Assembly: GCA_964507395.1 (NCBI GenBank)
Contig: CAZDQE010000002.1
Location: forward strand, 1-64,000
Length of the DNA stretch: 64,000 bases
DNA from: SIG575 sp964507395
Lineage (GTDB): Bacteria; Bacillota; Clostridia; Oscillospirales; Acutalibacteraceae
Reading direction: 5' to 3'
The translations under genes were made by a program, and so were the position numbers. Below the pieces are notes generated by a model. It was not told where the DNA came from. It worked only from the letters and a program-made list of their open reading frames with translations, and searched no databases. Shown here piece after piece: positions 26,206 to 34,481 of this stretch; within the stretch, counting starts at the first letter, position 1, and each line of letters starts with the position of its first letter.

Positions 26206-26397
26206 TTTAATTGACTTTTTTCTTTTCCATATATGTAGTAGTCTTAGTAACAATTATAGGGGGCTTTGCTCATGTGGCAGATTATCAGAGTATTTGTTGC
26301 AGTTTTTGTAACTTTTAAAACACTTTTTGCAGGCGCGCTGAACGGCGTTGCACCAAAGGGTATTGATAAGTACAGAGGCACCGTTCTCTTGTGTTAA
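26206..26397 (+). pseudogene. Decayed copy of the GH92 promoter, ribosome site and signal sequence
   Basis: From about 26206 to 26370 this sequence is nearly identical to 27546-27708, the promoter, leader and first 30 codons of the GH92 gene. It keeps TTGACT (26211-26216), a GGGGG ribosome site and ATG 26272, encoding MWQIIRVFVAVFVTF and then the GALNGVAPKGID segment. After that the similarity ends abruptly, and a TAA at 26395-26397 closes a 41-residue frame. The -10 is altered (TGTAGT against TATAGT). The simplest reading is a remnant of a duplicated GH92-type gene whose body was lost. 26398-26509 shows only a weak promoter for the next gene (TTGAAA 26464, TAGAAT 26488). Confidence 0.75.
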
Positions 26398-26509
26398 ATT
26401 TTATGACACGGAGCAACCGTCCCTTGTGTTCCGCATAATTTTTGTTCACTGCTTGTTCCTCACTTGAAAAGCACTGAACGATTATGGTAGAATAAAATTC
26501 ATAAAGGCG

Positions 26510-27523
26510 GTGGTTGAAATAAAAGTTTTTGTTCCCACATATTTTGATAAATTCAGGTGTATTGCAGAAAAGTGTCCCGATACCTGCTGTATCGGCTGGG
26601 AGGTTGATATTGACCCGAAAACAGCCGAAAAATATACGGAAATCAGCGGCGGGCTTGGCTATAAAATCAAAAAACATCTGACTTCTGACGAAACAGGCTG
26701 TCACATTTTTACACTATGCGACGGTGACAGATGTCCTTTCCTGAATGAGCGTAATTTATGTGAAATACAGTCGGAAAAAGGTGAAAAGCTTTTAAGCAAG
26801 ACCTGCACGTTTTTTCCCAGATTTTTTGATGATTTCGGAAATTTCCGTGAAATGGGACTCGGTTTCGGCTGTCCTGAGGCTGCAAGAATAATACTCGCAG
26901 ATAATGAGCCTTTTTCTTTGAAATTCCATGATGAATGTCCTGATGAAGATGCTGATATTGACGCGGATCTTCTTGACGATTTGCTTGTTTTAAGAGAAGC
27001 AATTTTTGCCGTTCTTGAAAAAGAAGAACTGAGCTTCAAAAATAAGATTGAAAATGTACTGTATCTTGCAAGAGATTTTCAGAAAAACCTTGACGGCGAT
27101 GATTTTTCTGATGAAACACAGCACAGAGATTTTACCTCTTGTCTGGCACTCCTTGAAAACATGGAATACATAAGTGAAGAACGCAGAAACTTTGCAGAAA
27201 AGCTCAAAACAAAAAGGCTCTCCGAAAACATACCTGACATTCACAGAAGCGATTTTGAAAAGCTGATGAAATATTATATTTTCAGATATCTTTTAAAAGC
27301 CGCATACGATTACGATGTGCTGACAAAAGTGAAATACGGCGTTTTCGCGTCGGTTGTTATTAGCAGAATTTACTCATTTTTTGAAAATCCCGATTTCGAA
27401 ACACGGGTTAAAATTATGTACAGCTTCTCCAAAGAAGTTGAATATTCAGACGTGAATATGGATTTGCTTGATGAGATGATGTACAATAATTTCGGCACGG
27501 AAGACCTGATAAAGTTGCTGTAA
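26510..27523 (+). CDS. FliB-like cysteine-rich protein
   Basis: Cytoplasmic protein of about 335 residues. The N-terminus carries a Cys cluster (CPDTCCIGW, then CPFLN, LCEIQ and KTCTFFPR) typical of proteins annotated FliB (flagellin lysine N-methylase) and of the wider YkgJ-like metal/Fe-S Cys families. No flagellar gene is in the window, so the flagellin role is only a family label. The start is unusual: GTG 26510 sits only 2-3 bases after AAAGG, while ATA 26519 would have GGCGGTGG at good spacing; homologues tend to begin at the KVFVPTYFDKF segment. It lies between the decayed and the intact GH92 leader. Confidence 0.75.
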   Translation: MVEIKVFVPTYFDKFRCIAEKCPDTCCIGWEVDIDPKTAEKYTEISGGLGYKIKKHLTSDETGCHIFTLCDGDRCPFLNERNLCEIQSEKGEKLLSKTCTFFPRFFDDFGNFREMGLGFGCPEAARIILADNEPFSLKFHDECPDEDADIDADLLDDLLVLREAIFAVLEKEELSFKNKIENVLYLARDFQKNLDGDDFSDETQHRDFTSCLALLENMEYISEERRNFAEKLKTKRLSENIPDIHRSDFEKLMKYYIFRYLLKAAYDYDVLTKVKYGVFASVVISRIYSFFENPDFETRVKIMYSFSKEVEYSDVNMDLLDEMMYNNFGTEDLIKLL

Positions 27524-27550
27524 TACATTACCGATATTTTCTATTATTCA

Positions 27551-27579
27551 TTGACTTTTTTTCTTTTCTATTATATAGT
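27551..27579 (+). promoter_or_regulatory. Promoter of the GH92-DUF4838 operon
   Basis: TTGACT (27551-27556), 17-base pyrimidine-rich spacer, TATAGT (27574-27579). Confidence 0.7.
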
Positions 27580-27617
27580 AGTCTTAGTAACAATTATAAG
27601 TTAAGGGGGATTTGCTC

Positions 27618-29870
27618 ATGTGGCAGATTATCAGAGTATTTGTTGCAGTTTTCGTAACATTTGAAACACTTTTTGCAGGCGCGCTGAACGGTGTTGCACC
27701 AAAGGGTATTGATATGCCCGAAGCGGTTACCGGGGAATATACGCAGTATGTTGACCCCTTTATCGGAACAGGCGGTACACCGTGGACATGCGGAATGGTC
27801 AGTCCTGCGGCTTGTGCTCCCTTCGGTGCAGTAAGACTGGGACCTGATACCTCTTTTATCGGCGGTGCTTACATTGTCAAGACAAACACCTCAGGCTATT
27901 ACTACGAACAGGGACACATTCTGGGCTTCAGCCACTCAAGACTTTCAGGCACAGGTGCTGAAGATTACGGAATTTTCAGAATCACTCCTGCTGTCGGCAA
28001 CAAGGAAGCGGGTGTTATCCCCTATTCTCATAAAAATGAAGTAGCATCTGCAGGATATTATGCAGTTTATCTCAAATCTCTCGGCTGTCTTGCTGAAATG
28101 ACGGCAACTGAACATACAGGCGTTCACCGCTATACCTTCAATCATTCAAAGGATGCACGGCTTTCACTTGATGTTACAAGTGCTTTCAACAACAGGTACT
28201 CAGAAAAAGGCTTTGCTGAATATGATGAGGAAACAGGTATTCTCACAGGCGGTGCAGAGCTTCACGCAGCTTTCTCTGACAGATATGACGGGCTTCCCTG
28301 TTACTTTGCGCTGAAAGCTGATAAGGAAATCAAGTCATGTACAATTTCAGGTGATGAAACAAACCTTATTGCAGATATTAACTTCGGTGACCTTAAGGAT
28401 GAAAGCGTTGAGATCAAAGTGGGCATCAGCTTTGTAAGCGTAGAAAACGCACTTCTCAATCTTGAAACAGAAACAGAAGGTCTTGACTTTGACGGTGTAA
28501 GACAAAAAACTGTTGATTCATGGGAAAATCACCTTTCGCTTATTGACATTGAAAGCACAGACGAGGATATCAAAACTACTTTCTACACAAATCTTTACCA
28601 CACAATGGTAATGCCTACAAACTTCACTGATGTGAACGGTGAATACTTAGGCTTTGACAAACAGGTTCACACGGCAGAAGGCTATACTTACAGAACAGAC
28701 CTTTCACTCTGGGACACATGCAGAAACACTCATTCTCTTTACATGCTCATTGAAGGCGAGGTTCAGAACGATTGCCTTAACAGCCTTGTGGAAATGGCGA
28801 AGACAGGCGGTTCGCTTCCTCGCTGGCCTATGGGTGCAGGATATGCTTCCTCAATGATCGGCGACCCTGCAAATATTGTCATTGCCGAAAGCTACCTGAA
28901 AGGCTTTACTGATTTTGACGTGGAAACGGCTTACGAATATATGAAAAAATCATCTGACGGCAAGGTCAGCAAGTCAGGCAGAGATTTCGTTGATGAGTAT
29001 AACGAATACGGCTTTGTCCCCAATGATATCGCAAGCGGAAACAAATCTGTCAGCCGCACGCTGGAATATTCATGGGAAGATTCTGCAATTGCAACTCTGG
29101 CGACTGCTCTCGGCAGAACCGAGGATGCTGAAAAGTACACTGCAAAATCAATGTACTACAAAAATACATTTAACCCCGAAACAAAATATTTCCAGGCAAG
29201 AAATTCAGACGGCACCTTCAACGACCATTTCAGCCCCTACATCACCACCTTCTATGATGCAATTATGATTGAAAAATATGCTGACAGCTACTGCGAGGGC
29301 AGTGCAAGACAGTGGAGATGGAGTGCTCTGCAGGATATTGACGGCATGATTGAGCTTTTCGGCTCAGAAGAATATTTTGTATCAGAGCTTGAGTCTTTCA
29401 TGGAAGATGCAGCCCCCACAAGAGCTTTCCTTGATCCCGGCCACGGCTACTGGATAGGAAATCAGCATGACATTCACACACCCTACCTTTTCTCAAACGC
29501 CGGAAGAGCAGACCTTACTCAGAAATGGGTACGCTGGACACTGAAAAACCGTTTCAGCACTGACATCAACGGTCTTGACGGCAACGATGACGGCGGAACT
29601 CTCGGCGCGTGGTATGTTTTCTCCGCTATGGGCTTCTACCCCTTGGCAGGCACCGACAAATACTGGATAGGCTCTCCCAACCTTGACAGTGCCGAAATCA
29701 CTCTTTCAAACGGAAACACTCTTAAAATGACAGCACTGAATCAGAGTGATGAAAACATTTATGTCGAGAAAGTAACTTTGAACGGGGAAGAGCTTACAGG
29801 CACATACATCACACATGAACAGCTTATGGAAGGAGGAAAACTCGTTTTCACAATGAGTTCTGAAAGCTGA
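27618..29870 (+). CDS. Exported GH92 alpha-mannosidase
   Basis: Second GH92 enzyme, 750 residues, with a hydrophobic N-terminal segment for export or anchoring. Family segments are YVDPFIGTGGTPWTCGMVSPAA-like N-terminal strands, the HSRLSGTGAEDYG loop, WDTCRNTHSLY, GNQHDIHTPYLF and GNDDGGTLGAWYVFSAMGFYP in the catalytic (alpha/alpha)6 domain. It should remove mannose from glycans outside the cell. ATG 27618 is chosen: AAGGGGGA is 7 bases upstream, whereas TTG 27612 is only one base from it. The DUF4838 gene follows after two bases, so the two are translationally linked. The promoter and leader have a decayed twin at 26206-26370. Confidence 0.92.
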   Translation: MWQIIRVFVAVFVTFETLFAGALNGVAPKGIDMPEAVTGEYTQYVDPFIGTGGTPWTCGMVSPAACAPFGAVRLGPDTSFIGGAYIVKTNTSGYYYEQGHILGFSHSRLSGTGAEDYGIFRITPAVGNKEAGVIPYSHKNEVASAGYYAVYLKSLGCLAEMTATEHTGVHRYTFNHSKDARLSLDVTSAFNNRYSEKGFAEYDEETGILTGGAELHAAFSDRYDGLPCYFALKADKEIKSCTISGDETNLIADINFGDLKDESVEIKVGISFVSVENALLNLETETEGLDFDGVRQKTVDSWENHLSLIDIESTDEDIKTTFYTNLYHTMVMPTNFTDVNGEYLGFDKQVHTAEGYTYRTDLSLWDTCRNTHSLYMLIEGEVQNDCLNSLVEMAKTGGSLPRWPMGAGYASSMIGDPANIVIAESYLKGFTDFDVETAYEYMKKSSDGKVSKSGRDFVDEYNEYGFVPNDIASGNKSVSRTLEYSWEDSAIATLATALGRTEDAEKYTAKSMYYKNTFNPETKYFQARNSDGTFNDHFSPYITTFYDAIMIEKYADSYCEGSARQWRWSALQDIDGMIELFGSEEYFVSELESFMEDAAPTRAFLDPGHGYWIGNQHDIHTPYLFSNAGRADLTQKWVRWTLKNRFSTDINGLDGNDDGGTLGAWYVFSAMGFYPLAGTDKYWIGSPNLDSAEITLSNGNTLKMTALNQSDENIYVEKVTLNGEELTGTYITHEQLMEGGKLVFTMSSES

Positions 29871-29872
29871 TT

Positions 29873-31768
29873 ATGCAATACTTAAAAGCCATTATTTCAT
29901 TATTTGAGGTTTTCCTTTTCAGCCTTGGTGTTTTTCCTGCAAGCACGGAAATTGACTACGGCGGTGACGAGTATATTGCCCCTGAAATCATAACGGAAAT
30001 GTTTATCGTGAAAAACGGTGAAAGCGATTTCGTTATCGCAACTGAGGAAAATCCCGATGATTGTATTGTTACCGCGTCTGAGGAGCTGCAGACTTACATT
30101 GAAAAGGTTTCAGGCGCTCGTCTGAACATTGTAAGAGAAAATGAAATCACAAGCGAGGACAAGGCAATTCTCCTTGGCAATACAGAAATCGGAAAAAGCA
30201 TCAAGGAAATTGATACATCTGCCATAAAAGAAGACGGGTTCAGATTTTTTGCCGACGGCACTCACCTGCTTATTGCGGGGGAAGACAGCAGAGGAACACT
30301 CTACGGAGTTTACACTTTCCTTGAAGACTACATGGGTATCCGCTGGTACACACCCAAGCTTGAAAAAGTTCCCGAAAGCAAAAATATTGTAATCGACGCA
30401 AACCTTGACAGACTCGTTGAGCCATCCTTTGCGATACGCAGAAACAGTCCTGCTTACGCTGACGACCAATACAGAGCAAGGAACAAAACCAATGTTTCCT
30501 TCTACTACGAAGCGGAAGAATACGGCGGTGCACTCACTTACGTTCTGTGGGATGTGACCTTAAACAAGCTTGTTCCCGATTCACTTTTTGCAGAGCATCC
30601 CGAATATTTCGCCATGAATACTGACGGCACAAGAACCACAGACCATGTGTGCCTTTCAAACCCTGACGTTCTCTCAGTTGCAGTTGAAAACGCAAGAAAA
30701 TACATGAGAGAATGTGAAAGAGAAACTACTGACCACATCCACATCGGTCAGAAGGATAATTCAAACTATTGCCACTGCGAAAGCTGTACTGCACTTTATG
30801 AAAAATACGGCAGCGTATCAGCTCCCACAATTATATTTACAAATAATTTCGCAGATGCACTTGACGAGGAATTCCCCGAATATACTTTCACTTTCTACGC
30901 TTATAACGAAACTGAAAGACCGCCTTCGGACTTAACTCTCACCTGCAACGAAAACGTTGTCCCTGTTCTCTGCGAGCTTCATCACGCATGCAGAAGCCAC
31001 ACCCTCGGTACCTGCGGAGCAATCGACGACAATCAGATTGAGAGTGAGTTCCTCAACCTTTACGGTGATAATGAGGACTATATTGCACAGGATTTCAAGG
31101 ACTGGACTGAAATCGCAGACAGAACTTACATTTACGATTATACAATCAACTTCCTTTTCTCTGCACAGTTTTTCTCAAACTTTGAAACAATGCAGTCCAC
31201 AATGAAATACATGTATGACATCGGCATCACAGGCTACGTTTACAACTGCGGCGACGGACATTATGCCGCCTTCAACGATTTACGTAACTATCTTCTCGCA
31301 AAGCTTCAGTGGGACGTAAACGCTGACGTTGAATATCTTATGATGGATTTCCTTTCTTTCTATTACGGCGAGGAAGCGGCACCGTATATCAAGGAAATCA
31401 TTGATATCCAGACAGGTCAGATAAAGGCAACGGCTCACGCATTTGACTTTGACTGGCATTATCAGTCAGGATATTATCCCGTTTCAAAGATAAACAAGCT
31501 TGACAGATTGTGGGAAAAGGCTTGCTCTGCAGACATCACAGATGAGCAGAGATTCAGAGTGGAAAAAGACAGCCTGAGCTGGGAATTTTTCAAAGCCAAT
31601 CAGTTCCTCGGCGAATACTTCTTCCTCAATCCCATGAGGATGCAGGCACAGGAAGAACTTTATGACGAGCTTATCGCCCACGGAATTACAAGGGTTTCTT
31701 CTTTCTCAACTCTTCCCACAGACAAAGCTGACATAAACTTTATCCAACGACCCATTAACTGGGAATAA
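29873..31768 (+). CDS. Exported DUF4838 protein, glycosidase-like
   Basis: Protein of 631 residues with a hydrophobic N-terminus (about residues 4-24). Residues of about 45-170 form an alpha-glucuronidase-N/GH20-N-like domain (GTLYGVYTFLEDYMGIRWY). DUF4838 follows, with the paired-Cys segment QKDNSNYCHCESC and a strand FTFYAYNETERPP. It is paralogous to 6593-8548 with the same domain order. Co-translation with the GH92 mannosidase suggests action on the same extracellular glycan, but no catalytic residues are established for this family. ATG 29873 lies two bases after the GH92 stop with only a weak ribosome site, so re-initiation is likely. Confidence 0.82.
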   Translation: MQYLKAIISLFEVFLFSLGVFPASTEIDYGGDEYIAPEIITEMFIVKNGESDFVIATEENPDDCIVTASEELQTYIEKVSGARLNIVRENEITSEDKAILLGNTEIGKSIKEIDTSAIKEDGFRFFADGTHLLIAGEDSRGTLYGVYTFLEDYMGIRWYTPKLEKVPESKNIVIDANLDRLVEPSFAIRRNSPAYADDQYRARNKTNVSFYYEAEEYGGALTYVLWDVTLNKLVPDSLFAEHPEYFAMNTDGTRTTDHVCLSNPDVLSVAVENARKYMRECERETTDHIHIGQKDNSNYCHCESCTALYEKYGSVSAPTIIFTNNFADALDEEFPEYTFTFYAYNETERPPSDLTLTCNENVVPVLCELHHACRSHTLGTCGAIDDNQIESEFLNLYGDNEDYIAQDFKDWTEIADRTYIYDYTINFLFSAQFFSNFETMQSTMKYMYDIGITGYVYNCGDGHYAAFNDLRNYLLAKLQWDVNADVEYLMMDFLSFYYGEEAAPYIKEIIDIQTGQIKATAHAFDFDWHYQSGYYPVSKINKLDRLWEKACSADITDEQRFRVEKDSLSWEFFKANQFLGEYFFLNPMRMQAQEELYDELIAHGITRVSSFSTLPTDKADINFIQRPINWE

Positions 31769-31819
31769 AAAAATCCCTACCGAGATTCTTAAGCAAAACG
31801 AATCTCGGCAGGGATTTTT
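31769..31819. terminator. Bidirectional terminator
   Basis: AAAAATCCCTACCGAGATTC (31769-31788) pairs with 31800-31819 with one mismatch. It has T runs on both strands, so it ends the GH92-DUF4838 operon and the leftward trmD operon. Confidence 0.9.
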
Positions 31820-31899
31820 AATGCAGAATATGTATTGTAAGGTTGCGCTTGCTCTCAACCTCAGGATTACATAAAAATTAACAATTCACGCCATGTCGA

Positions 31900-32631
31900 T
31901 TATTCACTTTTCAGTTTTTCTATGTATTCCTTATCTTTCTTTGAAAGCTCTGCTTTTTCTATCATATCGGGGCGCTTATGAAATGTTCTTTCAAGGGACT
32001 TTTCATGGCGCCATTTTTCTATATTTGCATGGTGTCCTGACAGGAGAATTTCAGGAACCTGTCTTCCTCTCCACTCAAAGGGACGCGTATACTGAGGATA
32101 TTCAAGAAGTCCCGAATAATGGCTCTCATCTTCAAAACATTCGTTATCTGAAAGCACCCCGGGAATCATTCTTGCAACACTGTCAGCAAGAACAAGTGCA
32201 GGCAACTCCCCTCCTGTGAGAACATAGTCACCGATTGATATTTCTTCGTCAACCAGCTCCTCAATAACCCTTTCGTCTACACCCTCATAATGGCCGCAGA
32301 GGAGAACGATGTTTTTCATCTCTGAAAGCTCTCTCACCTTTCTCTGAGTCAGCACATTTCCCTGAGGCGACATGTAGATAAGGTATGGCCTCTCCCCTGT
32401 TTCCTCGCAGATATGCTCAAAGCATGAGGCAATGGGCTGAGTCTGCATTATCATTCCCATACCACCGCCGTAGGGAGAATCGTCAACGCGGTTATGCTTA
32501 TCCTCTGTAAAATCTCTTATGTTGAGGCAATTGATTTCAACATAGCCGTTCTCTCTCGCTCTGCCCACAACACTGGAGTTCAGCACGCTTTCACACATTT
32601 CGGGAAAAAGCGTCATTATGTCAATTCTCAT
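31900..32631 (-). CDS. trmD: tRNA (guanine-37-N1)-methyltransferase TrmD
   Basis: SAM-dependent methyltransferase with a trefoil knot that makes m1G37 in tRNA, preventing frameshifting. The sequence has the family segments MTLFPEM, YGGGMGMIMQ, LLCGHYEGVDERV, EISIGDYVLTGGELPALV and LLEYPQYTRP. At 243 residues it has normal length. ATG 32631 is chosen over TTG 32637 because AAAGGA lies upstream at usable spacing; it overlaps the rimM stop by 11 bases. Last gene of the ylxM-ffh-rpsP-khpA-DUF308-rimM-trmD operon. Confidence 0.97.
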   Translation of the reverse strand: MRIDIMTLFPEMCESVLNSSVVGRARENGYVEINCLNIRDFTEDKHNRVDDSPYGGGMGMIMQTQPIASCFEHICEETGERPYLIYMSPQGNVLTQRKVRELSEMKNIVLLCGHYEGVDERVIEELVDEEISIGDYVLTGGELPALVLADSVARMIPGVLSDNECFEDESHYSGLLEYPQYTRPFEWRGRQVPEILLSGHHANIEKWRHEKSLERTFHKRPDMIEKAELSKKDKEYIEKLKSE

Positions 32632-33139
32632 CGTCAAAAATTCCTTTCATGGGACGGATAAGGATTTTCCCCTCTTCAACGTCAACGGATATTACAACAT
32701 CCTTGATTGCAGGAATAAGATACTCCTTGCCGTCCTTCTCAATGTGCCAGACATCATTTGCACCTGTTTCGCTTACGTCTGAAATTATGCCGTAAACGTG
32801 CGTTTCGTCGTCTGCATCGTAAACCGTGCAGTCAATAAGCTCGGCAATAAAATAATTACCCTTCTGCAAGCGTGCATCATCACGTCTGATATACAGAATT
32901 TTGCCGCGCATTGCCTGTGCCTTTTCAACAGTGTCGATGCCGTCTACCGTAAGCAACGCTACGTTGCCGTGCTCTCTCGCACCTTTCACGTCAAGGCATT
33001 TTTCACCCTTTTCGTCAAGGTAAAGTTTTTTGAATTTTTTAAGAAATGCAGGACTGTCGCACCACGGATTGACTCTCATTTCTCCGCGTACTCCGTGTGT
33101 TCCTACAATTTCGCCTACTTCAAGAAAATCTTTTTTCAT
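32621..33139 (-). CDS. rimM: 16S rRNA processing/ribosome maturation factor RimM
   Basis: Assembly factor for the 30S head that binds ribosomal protein S19; 172 residues. The N-terminal RimM domain begins with EVGEIVGTHGVRGEMRV; the C-terminal PRC-barrel includes YFIAELIDCTVYD and ends with the LIPAIKDVVISVDVEEGKI segment. Its start overlaps the DUF308 stop (ATGA) and its end overlaps trmD. Confidence 0.96.
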   Translation of the reverse strand: MKKDFLEVGEIVGTHGVRGEMRVNPWCDSPAFLKKFKKLYLDEKGEKCLDVKGAREHGNVALLTVDGIDTVEKAQAMRGKILYIRRDDARLQKGNYFIAELIDCTVYDADDETHVYGIISDVSETGANDVWHIEKDGKEYLIPAIKDVVISVDVEEGKILIRPMKGIFDDEN

Positions 33140-33741
33140 TCTTCATCCTCCGAGGAAACAACCTTGGCATCCCCTTCGATTTCGCCGTTTTCATTGATAA
33201 TTGATTTATATTCCTTCGTCACGCCGATAAACGTAAGAAGGTTTGAAACACCTGCCGCTATCGTCACACCGCCCACAATTCTCAGCATTGTGTTAACACT
33301 GAGACCGGGATTGATGACAAATACGATTCCGAGTATAATTTCCACCATAGCGGAAATGAAAATTGCAAGATAATTTTTCATGCCTGATTTTTTAAGGCTC
33401 AGTGCATTGCGCATTTTTGAAATGCCGTCAACCATAATGATTACGCCGAAAACGCTGACGATAAAGTTTGAAACGACGTAGGGACGGGTGATTATATAAA
33501 TGCCTGCAAGGGCAAGCAGTATCCCAATCGTAAGACCGAAAACCGTAGTCTTTTTTCCCTCTTTTTTTGAAAAATAGTTGATTGTTTTTGTAGCACCGAA
33601 GCCGACTGCCAGAGCGCCTGCTATGTAGCCCGCAATGTTGGCTACCTTATCGGGAAAAATAATAAGCAGAACGCCGAGAAGCACAAATCCGAGAAGCGCT
33701 AAAATACTGTTTTTTCTGATGTTGTTCAAAAAGGATTTCAT
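33136..33741 (-). CDS. DUF308/HdeD-like membrane protein
   Basis: Integral membrane protein of 201 residues with about six hydrophobic helices arranged as repeated pairs (LGVLLIIFPDKVANIAGY, LALAGIYIITRPYVV, LGIVFVINPGLSVN), the DUF308 repeat, and a charged C-terminal tail. Function unknown in Gram-positives. Its position inside the translation operon, overlapping rimM by four bases, is unusual: in most relatives rimM directly follows khpA. A hairpin between khpA and this gene could reduce its expression. Confidence 0.8.
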   Translation of the reverse strand: MKSFLNNIRKNSILALLGFVLLGVLLIIFPDKVANIAGYIAGALAVGFGATKTINYFSKKEGKKTTVFGLTIGILLALAGIYIITRPYVVSNFIVSVFGVIIMVDGISKMRNALSLKKSGMKNYLAIFISAMVEIILGIVFVINPGLSVNTMLRIVGGVTIAAGVSNLLTFIGVTKEYKSIINENGEIEGDAKVVSSEDEE

Positions 33742-33811
33742 AAAATCACCTCAATTTTGATTTTTCGGGCGGATGATATCCGCCTTGCATTTGTTTCTTA
33801 CATAAAGTCAA

Positions 33812-33840
33812 AATCCGGCAGTAACAATAACTGCCGGATT
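33812..33840 (-). terminator. Possible internal terminator/attenuator after khpA
   Basis: AATCCGGCAGT (33812-33822) pairs exactly with 33830-33840 around a 7-base loop. On the minus strand it is followed by TTTTGACTTT, a moderate T tract. It would partly separate the upstream ribosomal genes from DUF308-rimM-trmD. Confidence 0.6.
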
Positions 33841-33852
33841 GCACAGGGTGAA

Positions 33853-34086
33853 TCAATCAATTTCTACCTTAACCTTAACATCCTTGCGGATTGCAGCAGC
33901 ACGCATAACTGTGCGGATTGCTTTTGCAATTCTTCCCTGTTTGCCGATAACTCTGCCCATATCGTCGGCAGCTACGCTAACATGGAAAACTGTAAGGCCT
34001 TCTTCTTCGGTTGTTGATGATGTGACCTTCACTTCGTCGGGAGACTCAACGAGACCCTTAACGATTGATACCAACAATTCTTCCAT
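33853..34086 (-). CDS. khpA: KH-domain RNA-binding protein KhpA
   Basis: RNA-binding protein of 77 residues with one KH domain, including the GxxG-type loop in GRVIGKQGRIAKAIRTV. It acts with KhpB in RNA regulation and cell division in Gram-positives. Located between rpsP and DUF308, its conserved place in the operon. Confidence 0.95.
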   Translation of the reverse strand: MEELLVSIVKGLVESPDEVKVTSSTTEEEGLTVFHVSVAADDMGRVIGKQGRIAKAIRTVMRAAAIRKDVKVKVEID

Positions 34087-34164
34087 TGTCGATTCCGTCC
34101 TTTCTTTCCGTCGTATTCAAAGTATTGTCTTTTTCACGCGGAATTATTCGCCACATTCAGTCTA

Positions 34165-34407
34165 TTAAAGAATGTTTTCTTTCTTAAGAATAGCTTTAAC
34201 TGTATCTGTGGGCTGAGCACCGTTTGAGATCCATTTCTTTGCCTTTTCAGCATCAATTTTAACCTCTGCAGACTCTGTCATGGGGTTGAAGTAACCGATT
34301 TCTTCGATGAATCTGCCGTCACGGGGATATCTTGAATCCGCAACTACTACACGATAGAAAGGTGCTTTCTTAGCGCCCATACGACGCAATCTGATTTTTA
34401 CTGCCAT
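34165..34407 (-). CDS. rpsP: 30S ribosomal protein S16
   Basis: Ribosomal protein of 80 residues starting MAVKIRLRRMGAKKAP, with the conserved YRVVVADSRYPRDGRFIEEIG segment. ATG 34407 is chosen because GGAGG (inside a longer frame that would begin at 34422) is placed for it. Confidence 0.97.
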   Translation of the reverse strand: MAVKIRLRRMGAKKAPFYRVVVADSRYPRDGRFIEEIGYFNPMTESAEVKIDAEKAKKWISNGAQPTDTVKAILKKENIL

Positions 34408-34481
34408 TTTTGTTTCCTCCATTTGATTATATAAATTATTTTTATAAACTGACTGAAAGTTCTTGCCGCTTTATCGACAAT

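Noticed and set aside
26272..26397. A real 41-residue peptide gene
   Set aside because: The first 30 codons copy the GH92 leader and the rest is out-of-family sequence to the first stop; it is better explained as a gene remnant.
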